A stretch of DNA of 37,500 nucleotides from the NCBI GenBank assembly GCA_016946835.1, contig JACVTC010000204.1, forward strand, positions 42,501 through 80,000, written 5' to 3'. Below the pieces are notes generated by a model that was given only the letters and a program-made list of their open reading frames with translations, was not told the DNA's origin and made no database searches. Made by a program: the position numbers and the translations under genes. The stretch is from Neocallimastix lanati (nom. inval.). Taxonomy: Eukaryota > Neocallimastigomycota > Neocallimastigomycetes > Neocallimastigales > Neocallimastigaceae. The number at the start of each line of letters is the position of its first letter. Position 1 is the first letter of the stretch. This document shows, piece by piece, positions 1 through 16,218 of the stretch.

Positions 1-3027
<3,027 letters not shown>

Positions 3028-4863
3028 CTTTTATAAATGTTTGATTTTAAATTTAAAATATTTTTATATAAAGTAATTTTTATGAATATCTTTTATATAT
3101 GAAAATACAAAAATAGTTAATGTTTATATATATATTAATAAATTACATAATATATAGTATAAAATATGAAAATTCAGATTAGTATTTAATTTAAATTATA
3201 TTATTTTTTATTTTCAAATTGAATTCATTTTTATTAAAAATATTTTTATTATAATATTTAATTTATAATTTCAAATTATATTTTTTTTATTAAAATTTTC
3301 AATTAATAAATATTGAAATCAATACTAAGATTTCTTTAAATTTTTACTATAAATATTTATTAATTAATATTATTTATTTATTGATATTTCTTTATAACGA
3401 ATAATTATTAATATATATATTTTTTATATTACTAATTAAGTAATATGTATTGAAAATATTTGTTAATAAAATTAATACTATTGCTTTTATACATATATAT
3501 ATTTATATATATATATTTTTTTAAACATTTATTATGAAATATATCTTATTAATAATGGATTTTGAAAGGACAATTTCTTAAAATAGTTATACATTAATTA
3601 CTGTTGATTTTTATATATGTAATAATATTACTTTTTTATTCATTAATATCTTAATTAGCAATTATCCATATAAAATATAAATATATATAATATTTATTTA
3701 TTTATTTTGTATTTTTTTTTTTTTTTTTTTTTTTGTAAAGGTTTTGAATAATCAATAATATCCAAGACAAATAATTATTCTGATATACAGTTTTTTTTTT
3801 TTTTTTTTTTTTTTATATATATTAACAAATATAAGTATTAAATTTTACTTTTCATTTTATTATTATCAAATTAATAAATAATAGAATAAAATATTTATTT
3901 TAGATATATAATTTAATTTTTTTATTAATAATTTTATATAAAAATAATTTTAATAATTTTTAATGATTTTAATATGTGAATATTAATTAATAATAATTTA
4001 AATACATTTTAATTTTTATATATATTTAATTATTGTAATTGTTATTTATCACTTTTTGATAATATATATAAAATATTTATAATTAATAATTATTAAATAT
4101 ATGTATAATTTTTTTATTCTTTAATTGCATAGAAAAAAAACGAGTTTAATGTTTTTTATTTATTATCCATACTTAATTCCAATTAGTAACTATAAAATTT
4201 ATGAAGATATATTCAAAACTAAAAATATTTAAATATATAAATTTATATTAAATAAAGTTGACTAATGAATTTATATAAATTTAACTTTGTTTTTATTTTG
4301 TTTATAAAAATAAAAAATATATTTTTATCATTAAATTTTTGTAATACAAAATGTAAATTTAATTTTTATTAAATAATAATTTATTAAATATCTATTTAAT
4401 GAAAATAAATAATTATAATTATAAAAAAAAAATTAATAATAAAAATTATGATTTATCAGAAATTTTAATTATTATTATTTATTCTAAATATTTTTTATTA
4501 TATTTACTTATAATGAATTTTCCATTAAATTTCGAATTAATTAAATATTTGAAAGTTGTTCATTTAAACAATTATTTAAAATATATATTATTAAAAAATA
4601 TATATTATGATTATATATATTTTAATATTTTATAATGAATTTTTAATTTTATTTTATTAAATATGTTTTGTTCAAAATATATATAAGAATAAATAGTATT
4701 TTTTTTTGTATTAATTATCTAATTTATTTATATATATATAAATAGGAAATTTTAATAAATATAAATATTTTTTTAAATATTATGTTATTTTATGGTATTT
4801 GTATTATTTTTTAGGATAGACAGTAGTTAATTAGTTGTTAAAATTATATGTTCATTTTTACTC
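3028..4863. other. AT-rich interval between the RasGEF and SSF1 genes
   Basis: No gene could be supported. It holds homopolymer T runs (about 3717-3734 and 3791-3812). It must contain the SSF1 3' end, and the RasGEF 5' end if that gene starts here. Short minus-strand stretches near 3545-3590 and 3735-3780 are less A/T-pure and could be upstream RasGEF exons, but no start codon or splice chain connects them. Confidence 0.6.
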
Positions 4864-7279
4864 TTAGTCTTCTTCCATTTCATCATTATCATCATCTTCT
4901 TCTGAGTCTAATTCTTCATCATCACCAATTAATTCAACATCATTAATGTTATCATCATCATCTTCTTCTTCCTCTATATTTTCTTCAAATTGTTCCTTTT
5001 GACTTTCTTCTTTTTGCTGTGCTAATTTTGCCTTTAGTAAATCCCTTTGCATTTTTCTATTATTATTAGCAATTCTTTCCTTTTCTTCTTGTTTTCGTTT
5101 AATATTATCTTCTTGTTCCTTACGACGTTTTTCTTTTTCTTTTATTTTTTGATTATGAAGCTTTTCTAACTGTTTTTCTTCCTCTTTTGTCTTCTTAACT
5201 ATTGATATATTAAAGTAAAATAAAATAAATATTAATTATAAAAAATAAAAAAAAAAAAAAAAATAAAATAAAATACAGTAAAAAAAAATAAAAAATTAAT
5301 AAAAAAAAAAAAACTTCTTGTTATTTATAGTCTATAAATATTAATAAAATAAATATTTAAAGATAATATTCTTACTGAATCTATGATATATAATTGAACC
5401 ATCACAAAATCCGTTTTGAATTTTGGTCAGTTGTAATGTCATTCTTGGACCAATTTCAGTCAAACGAACAGCTCTTTGTTCAGACCTTTGATTTTTATTT
5501 AATAATTTTTGTGGTATAACAATAGTTGAATCCGGACCATCTTCTATGTCTGATTCTGAAGCATGTGCTTCTCTAATTATTAATTAACATTTACATATTT
5601 ATTTAATAAAATTAATAATACTAAAATATACATATACATTATGTTTTAATTTCTTAGAATATATTATGTTATTTATTATATAATAATACCAATTTTTTTT
5701 TAACTTTTATACCTTAAAATATATTCACTAATATCATTATATCTATTTAAGTTGGGCACTTCAGTTTGTATAATTCTTTTAATAGATTTATTTACACCAG
5801 TAATTTTAATTCCTATGTAGTAATGACGAAAATCTATTTTATCTGTTTCACTATCATAATTTAATAATAATACTCTTTTAGCTTCACCTAATTTCATCTA
5901 TATTGTTTTAAAGAATTGACATTAATTATACAATTCATTTTATTAAAAATTATTAAATGCTGATAAATTCTTAATTTTTTATTTAAAATTTTTATCATAC
6001 AGTTTGAACGTTAATTGGTGGGAATAAGTTTTGGAACATTGCCGCCATTAATTTCATATGTTTAGTATTATCACCAAAATTATTTAATACAAGCTATATA
6101 AATTATATAGTATTATTTAATACATTAAAATATAAACATAATATATTATAATATTATAAGATATAATAATAATAATAATAATTATATATGATAATGAAAT
6201 TACTATTAATTATTTGATTTATTATATTAAAAATTCATTTTTTATTTTAAATATTAACTTTGAATTAATATATAATATTAATTTTGTTTAAAAAAAAATT
6301 AATTTACAAGAGGTGGATTTTTATATTCTGTTCCTTTAGATCTTGGATTGGTTTGTAAAGATAAAATATCTTTTATTGTTGAATATTGATTAATTCTGAA
6401 TGTTAATGTTGGACCACGCGGAGTACGAGCTACTCTTAAATTTGTACCAACTTTAGTTTGTGAAAATATTAAAAAGTGTGTAACACCATAATGTCCTGCA
6501 ACTGATACAAAATCTTTTAATTTGTTTGTTTTCCTTTCCTATTATAAGATAATATAAAAACGATATAATATATTTATTTATTTATTTATATTTATAATAT
6601 ACATAAATATTAAAATATAATTATTAAAACGTAATTATTAAAAAATAATAATAAAATTAAAATTAAGAAATAATATTATAATAATATAGTATTAAAATTA
6701 ATATATTAATAAAATTTTATTATGCTCTTATTTAATTTCATTATATCTATATCATACCCTTAACTTCACTGCTGTATTTGGTTCCATAACTTTACGAACA
6801 TCTCTTACTAAATAACTTACAGTTCTACCAACAACTCCTGAACGAATGACGAAAGATCTTGGAACTTTTTCATCATCAATTGGAACATGAGTTCTTCTTT
6901 TTCTCTAAATAATTGATAAATAATTTATATTACATTCTATTAATTTTTATTTTAAATATTGTTAAAATTTATCAAAATTTTTATAATTGTATTTAAAATT
7001 TTAGAAAATATATATATTATATTTTTAAAATATTTATATTTAATTTTTTGAAATTATATATATTATACTGTTAATTGAAAAATGTTTAAAGTTAGATTAT
7101 TATAAATCTAATATTTATGCATTTGGCGTTTTATCCATTAATTTTGACATATCTTCAATCAGTCATTATAATTATAAATAATATATTAAATTTAATATTA
7201 ATTATATATAAAATATTAAATCTGTTATATATATAAACATATAAACCCGATTAAATGTCTCTATCCAATTGTAACTCAT
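4864..7279 (-). CDS. SSF1: SSF1/Peter Pan (PPAN) Brix-domain 60S ribosome biogenesis factor
   Basis: This nucleolar protein acts in large-subunit rRNA processing. Seven exons join in frame to about 406 aa: 7247-7279, 6758-6904, 6308-6538, 6001-6093, 5713-5897, 5376-5572 and 4864-5198. Yeast Ssf1 is about 450 aa. Diagnostic stretches in order are RRTHVP near the N-terminus, SFVIRSG, LVRDVRKVMEPNTAVKLRERK, DFVSVAGHYGVTHFLIFSQ, LRVARTPRGPTLTFRI, NPPLVLNNFG, MAAMFQNLFPPINVQT, KRVLLLNYDSETDKIDFRHY, VPNLNRYNDISEYIL, ERA-type EIGPRMTLQLTKIQNGFCDG, then a lysine/glutamate coiled tail ending in an acidic D/E-rich C-terminus. That layout is typical of the family. The least certain part is exon 1: it encodes only 11 residues from an ATG at 7277-7279, starts unlike most PPAN proteins, and needs a 342-nt intron. 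The upstream gene CHK1 is divergent, so the two may share 5' regulatory DNA. Confidence 0.93.
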
Positions 7280-8144
7280 ATTAAAAATAAAATTTTAAAA
7301 TTTGTTAAATTGAAAACAACTTCGAATATGACGTTGTGAATATTATATTATATGTTTTGCAAATGTAAATTGACAATAATTCATAAAATTAATTATATTA
7401 AAATTTAATAATCTCTAATTGACAACAATTCATAAAATTTATTATAATTTCTATTAAAAATGAAATGATAAAAAAAATATATATATATATAATATTATTA
7501 CTCTTCTTCCCATTATTAGATATTTAATATAATAATATAAAAATTTAAAGATTCTGGTAAAAAAAAAATACAATAATAGTAATGGAATCTCAATATAAAA
7601 TTATTGATATTATATATCATGATTGGTTAAATTTTTTAAAATATAAATCCAATAAAAAAGTTAAAGAAAGCATGTGTATACATATATGTATGTATTGATC
7701 TAATAAATTTTAACATTGATTTAATGAATATAAAAAATTTTAAAATAATTAAATCTTTTGAATAATTGGCTACTATTTCTAATCTTAAAGGAACCAAAAT
7801 ACTATTAGTATTAGTAGTACCAACCAATAATTAATTTTATTAAAATTAATTTTTTAAAAATTAAATAGTATATTAAACATATATTCTTAAAATATTATGT
7901 TCAATTTAAAATTATATTAAATTAGAATATACATAGATTCATTATGCGATAAAAACTAATAATAATTATTAATGAAATAATAAAAAAATATTATTTTGTT
8001 AAAAGGAATAAAAAAAGCTTCATTTTATAATATACTTTTAATAAAACTATTTGTTAATTATATATATTATAAATAATTTAATTTCAAATTTCATTTTATT
8101 ATTTTAAATTATTTTCTATATTAATTGATTTAATAGTAATTAAT
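7280..8144. other. Divergent intergenic region between SSF1 and CHK1
   Basis: It separates two outward-facing genes and so should hold both promoters. An imperfect 30-bp direct repeat (AATTGACAA[T/C]AATTCATAAAAT core) occurs at about 7368-7398 and 7417-7447. Around 7582-7690 and 7760-7830 the sequence is slightly less A/T-pure: a plus-strand ATG at 7582 opens about 30 codons, and the minus strand opens 63 codons (7827-7636). Neither looks like a known family, and no splice partner was proven. Confidence 0.5.
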
Positions 8145-9900
8145 ATGCTTTCTTCTCAAAGAATTCAAAAAAATGTATCTGGTTACATATTAAAAGAAAC
8201 AATTGGTGAAGGTGATAAAAATTATAATTAATATATATATATAAATATAAAATTATTTTAGTCATTTAAAAAAATATTTATATATTAATCCATTATAATT
8301 ATAATTTAATATTTTTATTATTTAGGTTCAAATGGAAAGTAAGTTTTAGTATTATTTTATTTAAATTAATATTATATGAATATATAATAATTTATATTAT
8401 TGTTTTAATAACAAATAAAAATGATAATAAATAGAGTAAAAATTGCAATTAATTCCGAAAATGGGAAAGTTATAGCAGTTAAAATTATATCAAAACAAAA
8501 TACAAAAGCAAGAAAAACTTTAGAAAGAGAAATTGCTTTACATCAGTGCTTACATCATGAAAATATAATACAATTGATAAAAGCAGTTGAAGATAAAAAT
8601 TTTGTATATATGATGATGGAATATGCTGCAGGTGGTGAATTATTTGATAAAATTGGTATGCTTTTATTAATATAAATAGCAAGATAAAAAATATTTAAAA
8701 TATATTTATATATTTATAATTATATAAGGAAAATAATTAAATTGAATAAAAATATTATATTAAATAGCTGCTGATTATGGTTTGGAGGAAGATTTAGCAC
8801 ATTTTTATTATAAACAATTAATTTCAGGAATGGTAAACTATATTTAAATATTATATTATTTTTCATATATATATGTATTTACTTTTTTTTTTTTTAAAAA
8901 AAATATATATATATATATAATAAAAATATTATTAAATTTATTTTTTTAAAAAAAATCTTATATTTATAAAATAAAGGAATATTTACATTCAAGAGGTATA
9001 ACACATAGAGATCTTAAGCCGGAAAATTTATTAATAGATTCAAATGGTATATTTTAATAATATAATTTATTTATAACAACAAAGCAAAGAAAGAATTTTA
9101 ATTATAAATTTATTATATATTCATAATCATATAAATATTCTCCCTTTTTTATAAATTTTATTAAAAATAATAGGTAATCTAAAAATATCAGATTTTGGAT
9201 TAGCAACTTTATATAAATATAAAGGTATAACAAGAAGATTAACAAGTGCATGTGGTACCCCACCTTATGTCGCGCCAGAGGTACAAAGTAAAGATATATA
9301 TTTCTTAATTTTTAAATATTTATTAAAAAATTTAATATTAAATATATATATTACACCATGAAGATTCATTGTATGGATTATGAAGGACCACCTGTTGATA
9401 TATGGTCATCAGGAATTATATTATTTGCTCTTTTAGCTGGAAGTTTGTATAATTTAGTTTATTCTACATAAAAATAAAGCTATTATTAATTAATACTAAT
9501 CAATTTATTAATAATTTAAATTTACTTAAAGATACTCCATGGGATGAACCTACTCCAAGATCTGAAGAATTTGTTGCATTTTTATCACATCCTAGTTTAA
9601 ATTATGAACCGTGGAATACATTTTCAAAACCCGTATTAAGTAAATGAAAATAAATATTAAGTTGTAATAATTAATTAATAATTATTAATATTATTTATTT
9701 TAATTAGATAATTAAAATATTAAAAATTAATAATTTTATTTTATTTTTTTTATTGAAGATCTATTGAAAGGTATTCTTACAATAGAACCAGAAGAAAGAT
9801 TTACAATTGAAGACATTAAAAAAGATCAATGGTTTACAAGGTGAACTATATTTAATTTTATATATAATGTTAATATAATTTATAATATTTACAAAATTCT

Positions 9901-9960
<60 letters not shown>

Positions 9961-11084
9961 TTAAAATAGACAAAATAAAATGATTACCAATGGTAAATAT
10001 TTAATTTATATTATTATAATTTAAACTAATTAAAAATAATATCAAAAAGAATAATTATTTATATTATAATAATGATAATCCATTGATTTAATAAATATTT
10101 AATTTTTATAAATATATGCAAATAATTTTATAATTAAAAAGGTAAATGTAATAATCCAAATGAGTTAGCAGCAAGATTAGTTAGAAAATTAACTATGGCT
10201 GGAGAATTGAACATAACAGAACAACCTTTAGAATCACAAGATATTAACTCACAACATGAAGTTAAGGAAAATCAATCTGTAATCTTATCTTATTCTCAAC
10301 CAGAAAATCTTCAGAAAACAATAGATGATACCCAATATAACGATCAAAATATTATATCATTTTCTCAACCAGTGAATTATATATCTAATGACGATGTTTT
10401 TAAATATGTAAATATAAATATATAGATGTTAACAATTATTTAAATAATCTAATTATGTTAATAATAAGTAATTAAATACAAAAAAAATTTTTTTTATTGA
10501 TTATATTATTTTTTGATTTTGAAGTCTCAATCTCAATCACAATCTCAATCTCAACGATCGACATTATTCCCTACTGAAAGATTAACACATTTTTATACTT
10601 ACGGTGATCCCAAAGTTATTTATGATAGAATAAAGGAAGTGCTAGATGGTTTTCTTGTTCCATATAAATCTCAACTTCAATCTTTTAAAGTAATTTAATA
10701 AATAAAAAATAACATAATATTTGTTATATAAAAGACAAAATATTAATAAAAATAAATATAATATAATCATAATTTCTTTCTCATAATATAGATAAGCTTT
10801 AGTACTGTTGATAAAAGAAAATGTCCATTGAATGGTGTTATCAGAATTCAGTATGTTGATCATAATTTAAAATTGGTTACATTTAAAAAATCAAAAGTAA
10901 GAATTTATTATTTATTTATCTTATTAATAAAAATAATGAAATTTAATTTAAATATTTATAAAAATGTTTAATTTATTTTATATATATATTTGAATATGAC
11001 AAATTAAAGGGAGATCCAATTGAATTTAAACGGTTTTTCCGTGCAGTAATTGAGGCTATTCAAACAAATTCAAATGAAGAATAA
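8145..11084 (+). CDS. CHK1: CHK1 DNA-damage/replication checkpoint serine/threonine kinase
   Basis: Fourteen exons join with consistent phase to 481 aa (human CHK1 is 476): 8145-8211, 8326-8338, 8435-8655, 8768-8832, 8977-9046, 9174-9280, 9364-9442, 9532-9639, 9759-9840, 9970-9992, 10142-10407, 10525-10689, 10792-10896 and 11010-11084. Kinase landmarks are the glycine loop GEGSNGKV (21-28), the AVK lysine at about 43, [16 protein letters not shown] with the catalytic Asp at about 134, DFGLA at about 152, [10 protein letters not shown], and DIWSSGI. The middle is an SQ-rich regulatory segment. It includes YSQPE (Ser330) and ISFSQP (Ser353), matching the contexts of human CHK1 Ser317 and Ser345, which ATR phosphorylates, plus a run of five SQ dipeptides at 368-377. 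The C-terminus resembles the CHK1 KA1-like domain ([20 protein letters not shown]). All catalytic residues are present, so it should be active. Confidence 0.96.
9908..9958. repeat. (TAA)n microsatellite in CHK1 intron 9
   Basis: About 17 uninterrupted TAA units sit between CHK1 exons 9 and 10. The reverse strand reads as poly-Leu and is not a gene. Confidence 0.9.
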
Positions 11085-11283
11085 TTTAATAGAAAATAAT
11101 AAAATAATAAAAGATAAATAACATTTGTACTATATATTCAATATTTTTCAATAATACTTTTTTCTTCTCATAGATTTTTTATATTCTACAATTATTTTAA
11201 TTTTTATCGTAATTAGTTACAACAGTTATAACAGTTGTTATTTTTATTATGTATTTTTTTTTATAATTATATATATACATACA

Positions 11284-11316
<33 letters not shown>

Positions 11317-11987
11317 CATATACAAAGTTTATATGAATATTTATATAATTTACTAAATGATAAATTATTAATATGCTTTTATTATAAGATTATTGTTATA
11401 TTATTAAAACATAAATTTTAAATATCCAACTATATTATATATTATGATTTTTATTTTTTCTTTTTAATTAAACTAGTAAAATCATATATTATTATCAAAA
11501 ATATATACCCTTATAATATATATATATAAATTTTATTTTTTATTTTTTATTTATTTTCTAATAATAATAGTATTATTATTATTATTATTATTGTTATTAT
11601 TTTTTTAAAAAAAAAATAATAAAATAAAATAAAAAATAAAAAATAAAAAGTAAATTAAAATATTAAATAAAAAATATCAAAATAAATATCAATAACAAAT
11701 AAAACAAATTTTTTTTATTAATTTAAAAAATTATTGAAATTTTATTTTATATTTGTAATTTAGTACTACATTAAATGTAGAAGCAATTTTTTTTTTATTT
11801 TATTTTTTTTTTAAAAAAAAAAAAAAATAAAATAAAAAAAATTTATTATAACATATATAACATATATATCAGTCATTAAATCTAAATAGTAATTAAAAAA
11901 TATTAAAATATGATAATACTTTAATGATTAATTATATTTATTATTTTAAGCGATAGACTAATGTCAGAGTTGGTGAAGAAGTATAAA
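11085..11987. terminator. Convergent 3' intergenic region of CHK1 and the BZZ1-like gene
   Basis: Both neighbours end here, tail to tail, so it should hold two 3' UTRs and their polyadenylation signals. There is no coding signal. A near-perfect A/T palindrome lies at about 11786-11842 (T-run, ATTTTATT, T-run, then its complement). A looser inverted pair of TTATTATT and AATAATAA runs lies at 11575-11650. Nothing shows directly that they work in termination. Confidence 0.4.
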
Positions 11988-12462
11988 TTATGATATTGGT
12001 TCAATTAAAGTAGATGGAATTAGTCCTTCTTTATCCTTTATTCTTGCCTTTTTTTTTTTTTTTTTTTTTATTTATTTATGTTATTATTGATAGAAAAAAA
12101 TAAATAAATAAAATAAAACAAAATAAGATAAAGTTTTAAATATAAATATTTAATCTTGACTTCTAGTATTCACATATATATATAAAATAAGTAGTTACCC
12201 TTGTGTAACCAGAACCATTATCTTTTTCAATTATCAATAAAACATCACCCAATTTAACTTGTAATTTATCTGGTTCATTCTCATTTGGTATATAATCCTT
12301 AATAACCTTTGCACATTCCATTAAATAATTCGCAGGAACAAGACCACATCCTTTATTTGATGATACCTAATATTAAAAATTTAACAATAAAAATTAATTT
12401 AAAAATCATTATATTACAATATATGAAATAAAAATTAAGTTTTTAAAATTTATAATTTTATG

Positions 12463-12513
<51 letters not shown>

Positions 12514-15297
12514 ATTGCCCATCCTGAGCCGTCATCTATGTAAATAAAAAAAAAATAAATATTTATTTTAGTTTAAATATATAATTATTATTATTTATTA
12601 ATAATAATAATAATAATAAAGTAATAATACTGTACCTGGTATTATAAGTGTGACTTCTTCGTTCGATGATAAATCTAATTCATCATCACTTTGGCGTTGA
12701 TAATCATACATAGCAATCATTTTAATAAAGTTTTCATCATGAGGTCTATTAATATTATTTTTCAAATAGAATTTTTCACGAAGATAACTATTTCTTCGTT
12801 CGATAGCCATTTTTTCCTTTCGTTCTTCATTTTCTTCCTCTTCTTCATCACTATCAAAGCTACTATACAACATTGGAAGTGATTTTGATTTTGGAAATTG
12901 ATATGTTGAAGTATTATTACTTATTTGATTTAGACGAACATCTGGATTCAATTTATAAATTTCAAGATTATTCATTTCTTTCATAGGTACTTCTTCATAT
13001 ATTTCATCAGAAGAAGTATTTTCCATACTATTGTCATTAGAAATTCCATTACTGGTTATGTCATTTTCATCTTCTGTTATTATATCATTACTAATAGAAG
13101 GACTTATTTCATTAGTTTCTATAATAGATATTGATTCATTTCCATCTACTTCATTATTTCTAATATTATTATCTCCTATATTATTTCCATTTAACGAATT
13201 TCTAAAACCATCTTTAAATTTTAGTATATTACATAAAAATAAATATTTAAAATATTATATGACAATATGACAATATATAATATTATTAATATTAATTAAC
13301 ATTGAAATATTAAAAACTTAATTTTTTTTTTTAAATAATAATGAATAGGAATATTAATAAATTAGGAATATTTGATATTATATATAGTTATTATTTTACA
13401 ATTTAATATTTATTTACCTGAAGAATCTACAGTTGAAGAACCAGTATGTGCATTATAATATTGTGAGGATGATGGACTTATATTATTATATATAACATTA
13501 TCAATGCTATTCATAGTAAGTGATTTTCTTATTTTATTATTATTATTGTCATTTTTTAGCTCATTACTATCACTAGAACTGTCTAGTGAATGTCTTTGTT
13601 GTCTTAATTGTAATATTTCAATATCATCTGCAATAGTACTATTTTTCTTAATTAGTTCACTTATGGTTGGCATATCTACTAATGAATCCGCTGTAATGGA
13701 AGGAAATTCATTATTATCAATGTACCATAATAATTCTTTAATATTAAAACTAAATGGATTAGTAATTTTATCATCAGGTGTTTCTAAATTTTTGTTGAGT
13801 GCACTTTTCGATATTTCACCTTTTTCTGTATATTTAGTTAATGCCTTTTCTGAAGTTTCACCAAGTTCCGATTTAACTCTTTCATCATCACTAATTCCAC
13901 TTTCATTCTCTTCATCTTCTTCTTTTATTTTAGTAATATTATTAACACCATTAAATGGTTTCGATGTTTTAATGAATGGGGAAGATATATTATGTTTTCC
14001 ATCTTTTATTAATTTTAAATTAAATGTATTATCATTTCATTTTTTTATTGAAATAAAAATTTATTTATAAAAAAAATAAAAATAAAATAATAAATAAAAA
14101 ATAATAAATAAATATATATAAATAAATAAATATTAAATATGAAATTTATATAATTAATTAATAATAAATAAATAATATTAATTAATTAATAATAATTAGT
14201 TAGTAATAAATAATTAATAATAATTAATAATAAATAAATAAATAATAATAGATGAATTATATATATAATAATTATTAATTGTTTCATATTATATTATATA
14301 TTACCTGATAATTGACTACAATTAATACGTAAGGATTTTCTTTTAGTTTTCACTCCATTACACTCTAAAGGTACTTTTATTTCACATTTTATATGGCATG
14401 AGAATGTACATAATTGACATGTATAAGCTTTACCCCACAATTTTTCTTTACAATAATCACAAATAGTAGGATTAATAATTTTCTTAGGTTTAAAAACATG
14501 CTGACGTTCTACTTTAGGACCATTATTTCCTAGATATTTGGAGATTTCATTAATTTGAACTTCACATATTAATTTAATATTTGTTGCCATAATAATATTT
14601 TCCATGATATCCATCTTTTTATTTTTTATGATATCGATTTCACCTTTAGAATAATTTGAATTATTATCATAACTGTTGCATATCATTTCAAATTTTTTAT
14701 ATTCACTAGTTTTAGAATTAATATCAAGATTAATCTTATACATTCTCTCATTTCCCTTCTGAACCATATTTTTTAAAACAACACTTGTTTGACTATCCAC
14801 CACAAGTTCTTCCTTATCTTCCCAATGAGTAGTTGGAATAAATGGTATTGGTTCTGGTTTTGTCCATTCTTTAGAATAGCATCTAAGATAAATTGTAGAA
14901 TCTTTGGAAACATTAATTGAATTTAATGATCTTAATATTTCATCATTTTTTTCATTAAAAGTATTAAATAATTCTTTTTCATATTCTATTTGCCTACTAC
15001 ATATTTCTTTGAAATTTTGATACATTTCTTCATTTATTGATTGCAATTCCTATAAAATTGAATTACATTTTATTTCAAATAATAAGTGTATAAATTTTAT
15101 ATAAATATATAATTTTCAATTTTGTATTTTATATATTAATTTTAAAAGTTTGTATATGACATTAATTTTTAAATATACATAAATGATATATTTATAGAAA
15201 AATATATGATTACGTCAAAAATATATGGTGTATCTTCCTCATAGAATTTATTTTTTAACGCATTGGCAACTTTTAGTGATAGCAAATAGAAATTCTA

Positions 15298-15339
<42 letters not shown>

Positions 15340-15451
15340 TATTAAATATTTATTATTTGTATTTTTTATTTTTTTTTTAAAAAAAAACTTTAATATATGT
15401 AATTACTTTTTTATTATTCATCTTTATTAGAGGATTTAGTATTTTTTTACC
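11988..15451 (-). CDS. BZZ1: BZZ1-like F-BAR / C1 / SH3 / SH3 protein (N-terminal exons unresolved)
   Basis: In yeasts BZZ1 binds membranes at endocytic actin patches and promotes Arp2/3 actin assembly through type I myosin and Las17/WASP. Eight exons join in phase to 760 aa: 15407-15451, 15214-15294, 14305-15049, 13418-14002, 12636-13211, 12513-12535, 12199-12366 and 11988-12047. The first two and the start of the third give the second half of an F-BAR domain (MNNKKNFYLLSLKVANALKN, then EEDTPYIFDELQSINEEM). An atypical C1 zinc finger follows at about 226-272: HxFKPKKxxxPTICDYC, with only 10 residues between the second and third Cys, then CQLCxxxCHIKC. Next comes about 430 aa of Asn/Ser/Glu-rich disorder. 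SH3-1 spans AMYDYQRQSDDELDL to GSGWAMV to GLVPANYL. SH3-2 spans AKVIKDYIPNENEPDKLQV to GLIPSTLIEPIS at the stop. Roughly the first half of the F-BAR should lie at 15452-16200 but was not recognisable. The long C1-SH3 insert is unusual. Confidence 0.87.
12471..12510. repeat. 40-bp poly(T) inside a BZZ1-like intron
   Basis: This uninterrupted T run abuts the 5' splice site of the 23-nt exon 12513-12535. On the coding strand the donor GT is followed directly by poly(A). Confidence 0.9.
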
Positions 15452-16218
15452 CTATTATTATATTTTTAATACAATTAATAAATCATATTTAATTTTTTAA
15501 AATATTAATATTATTATTTATATTATTATTTATAATTATTTCTTTTTTATATAAATTTATCGTTTTATTATTGATATCCTTTTTCGGTTTTAGTTTTTAT
15601 ATTACTTTTTATTATGATTTTCTTTGTTTTTTTACTTTACCCCTTAAAACTTTAAATTTTAAATTTTTTTTTTTTTATTAAATAATTTTAAATTTAATAA
15701 GATTTGAATTAAATATATTTAAAATTATTATATACACATATAATTTAAGTTTTGAATCTCTTTTTTTTTTTTATTTTTCCTCTTTTTTATTAAATAAAAT
15801 TCATTTAATAATTTAATTTCAATTCTCTAATATTTTCTTTTTTTATTATATTTCATATTTTTTATTAAATTTCACCAATAAATTTTAGATTTATCTTTTA
15901 AAAAAAATTTTTTTTTTAAAATAAATCATCATATGTAATTAAAAATATAATATATAATATTTATATATTTATATATATATTTACAATTCAATCTTTTTTT
16001 TAACTGTTCAATTACTAATTTATCAATAATAAAAATATATTTTTACATCAAAAGTTTATTTATATGAATACACCTAAGATATATATACCAAATACCTAGA
16101 ATTATTTTTTTTTTTGTATTATATTTTGCCTTTACCTTTTTTTTTTTTCTTTATATATATTTATATATATAATACTTCAACTTATTATATCATATATTTC
16201 AATTTACAATAGGTATAG
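15452..16218. other. Divergent intergenic region of the BZZ1-like and 897-aa protein genes
   Basis: This is A/T-rich and T-run-rich on the plus strand. It should hold the missing N-terminal F-BAR exons (minus) and both promoters. Minus-strand stretches near 15560-15660 carry more G/C than their surroundings and may be exons, but every frame soon meets stops and I could not join them. Confidence 0.45.

Noticed and set aside
4399-4635. 78-codon plus-strand frame starting MKINNYNYKKK
   Set aside because: It is almost entirely Ile/Leu/Tyr/Asn/Lys, as expected from random A/T-rich DNA; there is no family resemblance or splice partner.
13504-14070. 188-codon plus-strand frame rich in Ser/Leu/Phe
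   Set aside because: It is antisense to the disordered linker exon of the BZZ1-like gene, whose minus-strand frame continues across splice sites into the C1 and SH3 domains.
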